A stretch of 64,000 bases of DNA. Source: Conchocele bisecta (lineage: Eukaryota > Mollusca > Bivalvia > Lucinida > Thyasiridae). The stretch is taken from assembly GCA_029237695.1 (NCBI GenBank), contig CM055265.1, positions 112,208,773 to 112,272,772 of the forward strand. The letters are read 5' to 3'. Each line of letters opens with the position of its first letter. The stretch's first letter is position 1. Under the pieces are notes generated by a model. The model saw only the letters and a program-made list of their open reading frames with translations, had not been told where the DNA came from and ran no database searches. Below are positions 23,361 to 33,946 of the stretch, in pieces. Made by a program: the position numbers and the translations under genes.

Positions 23361-23849
23361 GAATCTAGAATCCAGTTTTATAAAACATATATTCAACCTC
23401 ATATAGATTACTGCCATATTGTTTGGGGAGGTACATCACAGACAAATTTAAATAGAATTTTTAGACTTCAGAAACGTGCATGCAAAATAATTATGGATTA
23501 CAATGTTGATGATATAGCAAGAACTATGCAACAACTGAAAATTTTGACCGTCTTTGAGAGACTTTATCTTCGTAAAGCAAAGTTCATGTATAAAGTATCT
23601 AAATCAGAAACACCACACTATATTTCCGAATTATTTCATATAAAACATCAAGTCAATAATGCGCCAGTACTGAGATCAGCAACATCACATAACTTCATAT
23701 TACCCAGACCTAATAAAGAGATTTATAAACAAAGCATTGCATACCGGTATGCAGGTCCAATTATATGGAATAGCTTGCCAAATGACATAAAACATGTTAA
23801 AACTATTGACTCGTTTCATTGTCATTTCATTAAATGGATGGTAAAATAA
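23361..23849 (+). pseudogene. Non-LTR retrotransposon RT, C-terminal part
   Basis: The frame opens after a TGA at 23358 with ESRIQFYKTYIQPHIDYCHI and continues to a stop at 23847, including RLQKRACKIIMDYN, KILTVFERLYLRKAKFMYKV and GPIIWNSLPNDIK. These are the conserved thumb and C-terminal motifs of CR1/L2-type elements. Joined with 20465-20800 it gives the distal third of one ORF2. No endonuclease or catalytic core is present, so it is dead. Confidence 0.85.
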
Positions 23850-24462
23850 TTACATTTGTTTACATGAGATAGATACATGTATATGCATTGTCTTTAATTT
23901 TCCATTTGATACATGTCAACTGACCTTGTAAATACTTGTAAAATAGTGTGTGTGCGCACATGTGTGTGTGTGTGTGGTTCATGTGGGTGCAATGTTTAGT
24001 GTGTGTTTAAGTGTAAGAACAAAATGTTTGTATCTGTTGGTTAGTCTGCTCCTTAACTAGTAATCAAATGCAAACCACATGGGGTCATGTTGCTAATTCA
24101 CAATTATCATCATAAGGTGTCAAGTAGAGATGTCCTCAAATCCATTATAGCATTGCATTCAGAATACATTACTAGGCATAATTATTACAATCAAATTTAA
24201 ATACAATTTGTTTTTCTTTAATTTTCCAAAATATATTTTGTTACCACTCTTTTAACCGTTTTGTTGAAAATTAAGTTATTTAATATTTTTCATCCAGGTT
24301 GTGTATTCCTAGAATGCAATGGGTTAATGATATCCTGTTGTTTCCTTACTCTGTGATTTTTGTACATGTAACATGTTTAAATTCTTGCCTGTGTCATACA
24401 TGTGTGTATATAATAGAGGGCCACATGGAAGATTAGTGAAAACTAAATGTGTTACCCTCTCA

Positions 24463-24493
<31 letters not shown>

Positions 24494-24497
24494 TATT
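23850..24497 (+). mobile_element. 3' UTR and (ATT)n tail of the retrotransposon
   Basis: Non-coding sequence ends with ctctcaaaataaagactatt followed by an att microsatellite to 24497. A short-repeat tail is typical of CR1/L2 3' ends. Confidence 0.7.
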
Positions 24498-24845
24498 TAT
24501 AGGAATTAAATATGTGTATAATTGTGTCACTATTCCACCAGTTCTAAAAATTGCGAGTGCCCGCTATACAGATCTAATCATTTAGTAATATTTATTTTAC
24601 TGATAGAGACGCACGGTGTTATCAGGCTATTTTCATATGCAAATGAGACATGATATTTATTAATTATTTATGCTAATTAAATGTGTCACCAGAAAAAATA
24701 ATTTTTTCGACAGATTATAAAGTATGATCATCGCACATCAAAAAATAAATATGGAGAATAAATAGTAATGTCCTTTAACATTTTAAGGAAATACGATTAT
24801 TTCCCCTGACATCAGTGTGGAACGTTATGTCTGATATAAAATCTC
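24498..24845. mobile_element. Copy of the 14930-15720 foldback element
   Basis: tcactattccaccagttcta is inverted relative to 15090-15120. gacgcacggtgttatcaggc through cagtgtggaacgtt parallels 15560-15775 in direct orientation. Confidence 0.5.
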
Positions 24846-24881
24846 TTCACAACCTTAGGCAGACAGGAATAGCATACCACT

Positions 24882-24985
24882 GGGGCTTATGGGCTTTGCG
24901 ATCTGTGTAGATCCAGATCAGACTGTGCATCCGCACAGTCTGATCAGGATCTGCACTCTTCGCCATTTTAAATTAATGAAACACC
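24882..24985. mobile_element. Fragment of the 241-bp MITE family
   Basis: ggggcttatgggctttgcga, then ccgcacagtctgatcaggat, then ctgcac. Within it cagactgtgc-atcc-gcacagtctg forms a perfect hairpin. Confidence 0.65.
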
Positions 24986-25033
24986 TGCCTTGTTTATGTC
25001 GCGGTATGTATGTAACTCACGATGTGCAGAAGG

Positions 25034-25146
25034 TGTACAGTATTCGTGCCCGGCTAGCTCAGTCGGTTAGAGCGATGGTACAGTAAATCAGAGGTCACGG
25101 GTTCGAGCCTCGGGTTGGATTTGCATCTTTCTCGCCCTGTGATATT
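25034..25146 (+). mobile_element. tRNA-derived SINE
   Basis: Nearly identical to the SINE at 3110 (A box tagctcagtcgg, B box gggttcgagcc), truncated after the gccctgtgatatt motif. Confidence 0.75.
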
Positions 25147-25369
25147 GTCATTATCAGGCTACAGGGTGTGTTATTTGATCAGGAACAACACTGGTCACAA
25201 CTTCCATAAGCCGCATGTATCCAGTCACAGCCACATATAAAGCATTGGCCTGAACCTGCATTTGCTGCTTGAAATCAACTGTTTGTCTTGGTCTTCTCAC
25301 CCAAGCCATAATGTAAGGGTCTTTTGCTTTGGACTTATATACGAGGAAGATCATTGTTTTACCTGACCT

Positions 25370-25565
25370 TGGGATGGGCCGTGGCCTAGGGGATATGGCA
25401 TTGGACTTCAGTACCGGAGGTTGTGAGTTCAATCCTCACCATAGGCATGAAAATACTTACATATTATTTCCATTCCACCGGTCTGTCGGATGAAACCTTA
25501 AAACTGAGGTTCTGTCTATATGACCTTAGCTGTTTCTGGGACTTTAAACCCATTCACTTTCATGC
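25370..25565 (+). mobile_element. tRNA-derived SINE, second family
   Basis: Duplicate of the SINE at 3716: tggcctaggggat, gagttcaatcctc, ccaccggtctgtcggatgaa, gggactttaaacccattcac. Confidence 0.75.
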
Positions 25566-25990
25566 ATTATCTGTTCATATCCAAATATTTACACTGTCCT
25601 TGAATTCATAATGGAAACGCCCATTCAACATATTGCGTGCATATTCCCAGTACATTGCATTAGCCCCACGTGACGTTGATTCGTTAAAGTTTGTTTGACG
25701 TCATTAGATTACATGAAGTTCATCGTCGTTGTCAATAATGTCACGCTATTAATCGGCAACGTCGCTGTTCCATGAATTGCGACAAAACGACGTAAAACAA
25801 TAACATTCTTAATTTTTACGCCGTATATGGTTATTTACATCTTTGAAACTATCCGAAAATGCAGTGTAAATATAAGTAATAAAACCATGGGCAGTTGCGT
25901 TTACTGTATTATGAACAACAGTTGGTCTATTTAAAGCGCGTTAGGTCCATGCGTGTTTGCAATCTTGATCTTATTACCATGTCATTTCAG

Positions 25991-26104
25991 ACACCGTGTC
26001 CTCCAGCAAGTCTAGAAGTGACAAACGGCCATCAATGTCTGGAACACAGCAATTGGCTCAGTCGACCAAAGCAAAACGCTCGACACAGGACCAGAGCTCT
26101 GCTG
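25991..26104 (+). CDS. Senataxin-like gene, repeated linker exon (copy A2)
   Basis: 114 bp, acceptor gtcatttcag, donor gtacat, phase 1-1. The protein differs from the exon at 4319 by one residue that I can see (His to Arg in the AK-x-STQ stretch). It came with the segmental duplication, so the coding exon and its introns were copied together. Both copies keep splice sites and frame, so both could be spliced in. Confidence 0.6.
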
Positions 26105-26182
26105 GTACATAAATGGCAATTGTAGTTGTGACTGGATAAATGGGGCTTATGACCTTGCCAGCCAGATATGGAAACCCTCAAC

Positions 26183-26191
26183 CCACCCACC

Positions 26192-26231
<40 letters not shown>

Positions 26232-26252
26232 ACCCCCCCCCCCCCCCCCCCC
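26183..26252. repeat. Poly-C tract, about 60 bp
   Basis: Almost uninterrupted C, broken by occasional A, starting about 80 bp after the 25991 exon. The paralogous site in copy 1 (4513-4528) has only caccccaccccctg. The long homopolymer may be a real expansion or a sequencing/assembly error. Confidence 0.85.
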
Positions 26253-27214
26253 TGTGGGATTTTTGCAGACATATATTTCTGAAACTACATTCAATTATGA
26301 GTGCTATGCCGTATGTCTGCGCTCTGTAACCCGCTGGATGAATGTTTGGCACCATTTTGAAGTATACCACCCTCAGACTTTTCGCAATTGTGAAAAAAAT
26401 TGAAAATCAACTGTTTTTTATCATTAGAAGCAGTTTTGTATGTTTTCTGATGTGTTCATAACTATACAATGGAATACTGTTCAATTAAATAATATCTGCT
26501 TATTCAGATGAAGAATTGTGCACGTTTTGTTACCCCACCCACTGAATTTCAATGGCAAAACACCTACCTTAATAACTCCATAAAAGTATGGTACTTTTGT
26601 ATTTTCTTCGTGTCAATGGTACCTTGTTATGTTCATTAGACATGTTAATTGCATATATGCCGATTATCTGATGTCTGCAGTCTATGATACAATGTTAAAA
26701 ACAAAATATTTTTCACCATTCCCCACCCACACATTTTACAATGGGATTTTGCATGTAATGAATTTCATTTATGTTATGCACTGTCACTTACTTATAAATT
26801 GCTAAATGCATATGCAACTACTTAGGCACTACTGATAGCTATTCGTGCACACTTCAGATACAGTGTGTCTGAGTGTTCGTCCGTCTGTTCGTCCGCTTCG
26901 TATTTTCTAAGTGATGGTAATTAAATAACTACGCTATATGTCTCATTATGCAAATTAATCTATCTCGGTGTCTATTAATTGTATCAATGGTAATTGTACT
27001 TACTAGTGTTTGCAATATATAGTGAATGGCCATATTCTGATTCCATAATGTCTACAGCAGATGATGCAATGTTAAAACAAAGTAGTTTTAACTATATATT
27101 CCCCACCCACTGAATTTACAATGACCATTTTACATGTAATAATTTTTCTTACTTTATACGCTGCCAGATACTTATGAAAGGTTCATATGAACGTGTAGCT
27201 ACTAACACCTGTAT

Positions 27215-27455
27215 ATGTGGCTGTGACTGGAGAAATGGGGCTTATGTGTTTTGTGACCAGTGTAGATCCCGATCAGCCTGTGTATGCGCACAGTCTGTTC
27301 AGGATCTGCACTGTTCGTCATTCCATCAGTGAAACACCCATCATGCTTCTAACGAGCATAATATATCGTTATCAGGTTACAGGAGTGTGCTATTTGATCA
27401 GGAGCCACACTGGTCGCAAATCCCGTGAGTCCCATTTCTCCAGTCACAGCCACAT
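27215..27455. mobile_element. 241-bp TA-flanked MITE, second full copy
   Basis: Same ends and length as 5484-5724. The flanks read gtaTA on the left and, on the right, TAttag when the outer TA is taken as target. Confidence 0.75.
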
Positions 27456-29251
27456 ATTAGTTATCCACACACATTTCAGATATAGAATTAATGTCTGTTG
27501 GTCTCTCTATATGTCCATTTCCTATTTATGGAACCAAGACAATTACCATGTTTGCTATGTTGTGTATTCCGACATGAACGTCTCTGATACATATAAGTAT
27601 TACTCTAGGCCTTTAAACACCATTAAATAAAATATATAAATAAATACAATTACTGCTGTCAATAGTATAGGTCGTAGGTACTAATTTGCAAATTGAATAT
27701 AGAAAATATTTGACCATGCTGAATGGATGATTTGTAGCACATGCATGTCACAGTAAATACTAAAATACAGAACATTAAGATAGCTGTAAATAATACGAGC
27801 AAGTTAAGCTGGAGTAAAACAGGACAAACATATTGTTATACACTTTCAAGTTGACACTTTCAAGATGACAGCCAGCAAGTAAATGAGCATGTATGACATA
27901 AAAATAAAATTAGTTAGAAGGACCGATGACACTGAGATATATCTCGGTTCCACATAATGTACACACTATTTATCGTGGATTCCAAATAATATTCCCTCAA
28001 CACATTCCGAGTCATCAGCAGGAACAGGATTCAAATTTGTAGTTGGCACCTGTACTTATATAATCATGTACATAGTAAAAAGGTATAACTTGTATAACTA
28101 CTGAAATACAGTATGTGTCATACGAGAACGTGTGTGTTCCAATGTGTATGACCGTCATCCATTACCAGTGTAAATGCACACCAGTGCATGCATGATTACC
28201 ATTATGTAATACATGCAGGTATATTGTTCCATCAGTCTTATTTGAGAGGCACCCAATATGATATTGTATGTTGTAAGTGAGGCGTTGTCAGTAAATATTT
28301 AACCAGGATTTCATAATAGTGACATTTGATAACCTGTAAGGTTGATATACCATTTCATAATTTTCATATAAACAAAGACATTGAAGGTGCATGATCTTTC
28401 TAAAAGCATGCATATGCTCTTCAAATATATCCACTATATTCATATAGCTGTTATGTACGCATACATAAACTATTTTGTCCAATATATTTCATCATTCGGT
28501 GTTCTTAATTATAGCGCACGTGTTATTCTACACCTGTTGTGTAGTCTGAAAAAGCCATTCCGGGGTATTGAAACATCAATCTAGACCAGTTTAAGAAGTA
28601 TGCACATCTACCACGTGTAGCCAAACACACTCATAGGACCATCAATATACATGTACATTTAAATCCCCATGAATGATAACGTAATCTCCATAACATATTA
28701 TGCAATGTATCAAAATGTTCATCTAAACAATATCACACAGCCTCTGTCGAGACGCATTACATTTTGGATTTGACTATGCAATTGAACTATTGTCTACATG
28801 GCATTCTAACTATTTACGCAAGAGGTAAGGATCAGGTTGGTGGAAGGCTTTTTCTGCAGCATTGTACCACAGTTGTGTGTTTAATTGGCTCTTTGGGGTC
28901 GTCTGAATATATATTTCTCTATTTGACAACAGGTAATGTCATTCTAATGATCAAACAACTCTATAATTATGTACCGTGTGTATGAATTCAGACTTATATT
29001 TGCATTGTACCTGTTTAGCACATACATACCACACGTAGTTTGTAGCTAATAGACATGTCTTTGCCTCCATATACCCCTATGTGGCATTGAATCCGCATAA
29101 CAATCCCTATGTTTGTCTTTCAAATTAATTACACCACTGATGGTCATATTACAATACTATAGCAACCAGAAACATGTATTTGAGTATATGTCATGGGCTA
29201 GCAGAGTTTGATGTCAGCGCAAGATGCGGGACTAAGGGTATTATCAACTAA
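27456..29251. other. Intron sequence, no gene seen
   Basis: Duplicate of 5725-7500. A small direct repeat (cactttcaag) at 27840-27865 is present only in this copy. Confidence 0.5.
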
Positions 29252-31040
29252 TTAGCTTGACTATTCGAAGAATACTTAGAGCTTATGTAGTCACCCCGGC
29301 GTCGGCGTCGGCGTCACCGTCATGCCTTGGTTAAGGTTTTTAGTCAAGCTTGTAATTGGAATAATCCTGGCCCTACTCCAACCATACTTGGACAACTTCA
29401 TCTCCTAGTGATGTACATCAACAACCCCTGACCTATATTTGACCTTGACCTACATTTAACCTTGAATTACTTAGTTAATTCCCCTTGGTTAAGGTTTTTT
29501 AGTCAAGATTGTAGATGGAATACTCTTGGCCCTACACCAACCATACTTGGACAACTTCATCTCCTAGTGATGTACATCACAACCCCTGACCTATATTTGA
29601 CCTTGACCTACATTTAACCTTGAATTACTTAGTTAATTCCCCTTGGTTAAGGTTTTTAGTCAACCTTGGTTAAGGTTTTTAGTCAAGCTTGTACATGGAA
29701 TACTATTGTGCATACAGACACCATACTTGGACAACCTTTTCTCATAGGGATGTACATCAATAACCCCTGATCTATATTTGACCTTGACCTACATTTCCTC
29801 TTGAATTACTTAGTTAATTCCCCTTGGTTAAGGTTTTTAGTCGAGCTTGTACATGGAATACTATTGTGCATACAGACAACATACTTGGACAACCTTTTCT
29901 CATAGGGTACATCAATAACAATGCCTATGTACATCAATAACAACTGACCTATATTTGCCCTTCATCTACATTTAACATTGAATTACTTAGTTAATTCCCA
30001 TTGGTTAAGGTTTTTAGTCAACCTTGGTTAAGGTTTTTACTCAAGCTTGTAGATGGAATACTATTGTGCATACAGACACCATACTTGGACAACCTTTTCT
30101 CATAGGTGATGTACATCAACAACCCCTGATCTATATTTGACCTTGACCTACATTTAACCTTGAGTTACTTAGTTAATTCCCATTGGTTAAGGTTTTTAGT
30201 CAACCTTGGTTAAGGTTTTTAGTCAAGCTTGTAATGGAATACATGGTTGTATGATAACTATTGTTACAGACACCATACTTGCACAACCTTTTCTCATAGG
30301 GATGTACATCAATAACACCTGATCTATATTTGACCTTGACCTACATTTCCTCTTGACCTACATTTCCTCTTTAATTACTTACTTAATTCCCCTTGGTTAA
30401 GGTTTTTAGTCAACCTTGGTTAATGTTTTTAGTCAAGCTTGTAGATGGAATACTATTGTGCATACATACACCATACTTGGATAACTTTCTTTCATATGGA
30501 TGTACATCAATAACCCCTGATCTACATTTGACCTTGACCTACATTTAACATTGAATTACTTAGTTATTTCCTTTTGGTTAAGGTTTGTACTCTAACTTGG
30601 TTAAGGTTTATAGTCAAGCTTGTATATGGAATACTCCTGGGCCTACATCAACCATACTTGGACAACTTCATCTCCTAGTGATGTACATCAATAATCCCTG
30701 ACCTATATTTGACCTTGACCTACTGTTACCCTGGGATTACTTTGTTATTTCCCCTTGGTTAAGGTTTTTAGTCAAGCTTGTATTTGGAATACTCCTGGGC
30801 CTACAGCAACCATTCTTGGAAAACTTCATCTCCTAGTGATGTTCATCAATAACCCCTGACCTATATCTGACATTGACCTACATTTCACCTTGAATTACTT
30901 AGTTAATTTCCCTTGCTTAAGGTTTTTAGTCAACCTTGGTTAAGGTTTTTTTGCGGGCCGCGGCCACCTTCTTTGTCAAGCTATGTGTACATCGACAACC
31001 CTCGTAGTCGAGCTATGCTGTTCTCCTACAGGTCTTGTTT
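29252..31040 (+). mobile_element. Helentron-like element H1, complete
   Basis: 5' end ttagcttgactattcgaaga (tattcgaagaata is a hairpin), then gagcttatgtagtcaccccg and ggcgtcggcgtcggcgtc. About nine monomers of 150-210 bp follow, with tggttaaggtttttagtcaa, ccatacttggacaac and tttgaccttgacctacattt. The 3' end is gtagtcgagctatgctg, a hairpin gctgt-tctcct-acagg, then tcttgttt. The 5' tagcttgacta and 3' tagtcgagcta are subterminal inverted repeats. There is no coding capacity, so it is non-autonomous. Confidence 0.8.
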
Positions 31041-32290
31041 TAGAAATATAAGCTGTATTAAAAGCGTACATATAGATCTGTAAATATCACATCTCCTAAT
31101 TGCAAATGCGACCATCTTGATGGTCATCTTGAAACTGATCGACAGTCATGGTGACACTGTATATGGTAAGGTTTTTGTTGTATTAGTTTCAATAATGTTT
31201 AATTAGAAGAATGAATACAGCACATGTAGTGGTTAATGTAGAACTGATTACACCAGTAACTGCATTAATTACATATCGTTACCATGTATTGTATTTATTT
31301 TCCAATCCAACTCACGACCAAGGGTTAATTTAAATTATTGTCGCATGTGCAGACATATGCGGGATGCTTAATGTGGGGGAAAGCCATGCATGTTTGCAAT
31401 AAGCATACCCATGTCATTCATCATACCATACTACATACTGCCTTGGCCAATGATCATCATGCTCGCTTAATTGTCAGAAGTGTGCTCATTAACAATAATA
31501 ATATTGTATTCCTTGTCAACAGTCGATCCATTTTGGACACACTTTGAAACAGTTCTTCAATACTCAAACTGATTGAAATACATCCGTATTCGTCTTTGAA
31601 AATAAGCAGAATATCACACTCTATACATAACAATGTTAGTGTTGTTTAATTACCGAAAACTGCAGCTTCATCATCAATATTATTGAAAGACAGTTCGCAT
31701 GTGTCTCAGAACATTCAGTATTTTTTTGTTTGCATATTTTAATTTCAATGTAAAACATTTAATGGAGATTAAGGTACATTCTCACCCGCCTGTATACGGA
31801 TAGCAGGAGCCGGGCCCGAGTAACCATTCAGCATTTAGTTAACTTTTCAATGAAGTTTTCATATTACCATGCTAAACATGAATGTATACGTTGGACACTA
31901 CCTCAGCATTCGCTCTGGCGGTGTTGAGCTTGCCTATGTCTTCAATTTGTATTATAAATACCAATGTTGCGCACCATGATAAAGCGGTCTGCGTTTTAGC
32001 TAAGTCCCTTCTGATCGGTACTGTCCTGCGTAAGTGAGGAGTTCGAACACCACATACGCTTCCATCATGGTGTGACGCATTCATTTTGATAATTTTTTTT
32101 TCTCGGTTTGTTCATACAATGTTACCTTATTTCACCAACTTGTTCCTTAGCCATATTGTAAAACTGACCTTCTGCAGGAGAAGAATTCACATAAGTGTAA
32201 AAGCTTGTTTTCTAATCCTGTTCTCAATTGTATGTATATATATATCACTTGCCACAACTTGAAATAAATATTGTTTAAACTAATATTATT
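31041..32290. other. Intron sequence, possible decayed SINE at 31985-32075
   Basis: Mostly AT-rich. ttttagctaagtcc and gaggagttcgaacaccac resemble degenerate A and B boxes. No exon was accepted. Confidence 0.35.
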
Positions 32291-32296
32291 GAACAT

Positions 32297-32850
32297 CTGA
32301 TCATTTTGGCGGCCATTTTGAATATATATTATAGCATTGTATGCCTGGATATGTATATGTTGTCAAATGATTTGATTTGTATACCTCAAAATGGTATGCA
32401 TACATGTAATAGGTGCATGAAATGCTGTTTATAACAACTCCATACAGTGAAGAATAGAACAAAACATGAACATTTTGGCGGCCATTTTGTCTGTTCAGAC
32501 AATTGTGGAAGGCTATTGCATCACTATCTCCTGTATTTTTCATTTATTTGTGAAGGAAAATAATGTATATGTGTTTCAACTTTATGAATGTCTGTATTTG
32601 TTCGTAACAGCACACAACTGGCAGAAAAATGTTGTAAAACAGCCTATTTCGGCAGCCATTTTGATATGTATTGCCATTTACGGATGTAATTACATGTAAA
32701 ATGTATTCTAAATCATTTTACATTCAAATTGTGTGACTTAATTATAGCAATTTACCCCGTTAATATTGATCAGACTGAAAGTTAACAGTCCTTAATAAAA
32801 CATTATAATACTGTTCGGCGGCCATCTTGTAAAATGGCCGCCATTTGTTC
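32297..32850. repeat. Repeats centred on ggcggccattttg
   Basis: Copies of ggc(g/a)gccat(t/c)ttg lie near 32308, 32477, 32652 and 32818, with an inverted aaatggccgccatttg at 32836. This is a diverged tandem array with spacing of about 170 bp. Part of it is duplicated at 39200-39430. Confidence 0.6.
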
Positions 32851-33010
32851 ATCCAACGGCTTTTTGAGCGCAGACAACCCTGATTGATAGACAATAGGCT
32901 ACTGAATCCGAAAATCATACTCACCAAAAATCCCACATGGGGGGGGGGGGGGAGGGGGGTTATTGCTGGCTCAAGGTCTATTGATTTTGGGGCGCTGCCA
33001 CATTAGAATT

Positions 33011-33575
33011 ACTGTCTGTTCCACATTTTGCTGCCGACAAACTTTTGGCCATTAAACACATTAAATCCAAAAAATATTTAAAATAAATGCAAGTACTTTT
33101 TCATCAATAACAAAAAAAAGTCACCATTCCCAAAATAAAATTATTTGATGAAATTCCTTAAAATATTTATTTTATTGCGAAAAAAAGATTTTCCTATCGG
33201 AATTTAACATGGGGGCTAAAATAGATTTATTTTTAGATTTTTTTTATTTGTGGACTGATTTTCAAAACTAACTTTTGTTTTCTTAGTTACATCATTTCCA
33301 AGCTATCTAGTCATGTTTCGGAGTCAATTACCGAAATTTTTCTCGTTTTTTCACTCCCCCATCTGTTCCGCCTCTTTTTCTCCCATATTAAATTCCTATA
33401 GGAAAATGTTTTTTTCGCAGTTAAATCAACATTTGATGGAATTTCATCAAACAAAATGTTTTGGGGAGGGTGACTTTTGTTATTGGTGAAAAAAGTACTT
33501 GCATTTAAATATGTTTTAGATTTAAATTGTTTAATAGCCAACAGTTCGTCGGCAGGAAAACGTGGAACAGACAGT
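33011..33575. mobile_element. MITE family M, intact copy
   Basis: TIRs start actgtctgttccac(a/g)tttt and end cgtggaacagacagt, with inner gctgccgac-aaactt facing cagttcgtcggcag. The interior is palindromic over most of its length (aagtacttt with aaagtactt; tttcctatcgg with cctatagg). Other copies: 39487-40046, 57580-58066, and a copy split by insertions at 44168-49176. Confidence 0.75.
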
Positions 33576-33946
33576 ATTGAATATTGTAGATTTGGCACAT
33601 TTGTTCTTGCTACTGGCTACTGCTACTGGTCTTATTAAAGTCAACAATAATGACCCTGATGGTTGCAAAAGGCAGATGAAATTGAATAGTGCTAAGCCAT
33701 GTCTGGGTGTGTCAAGGGCGCCTGGCAACACATGTGGATCTTATAGGATCATCCAGCCGATTACCCGACATTAAACCCAATTCAATCAGCCAATCAATAC
33801 GAATGATCAGTCGATCAGTCGAACATTAATATTCATATGGTTTTCTCTCATCCATTGTGCATAGGGAACCTTAACCCTTACAATGCTGAATTAAATTCAG
33901 TCGTCACATGTTTCTTTTTTAAGCTCCATTTTTATACGACCGTTTT

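Larger units (their letters stand above)
25150..30300. repeat. Segmental duplication, copy 2
   Basis: Collinear with 3495-8513. Notable differences are a poly-C expansion at 26190-26252, a few short indels, and the full H1 element where copy 1 meets the gap. The right edge lies within the H1 array and is approximate. Confidence 0.85.

Noticed and set aside
26140..26403. Poly-proline protein
   Set aside because: Translation of the poly-C tract; absent from the paralogous locus.
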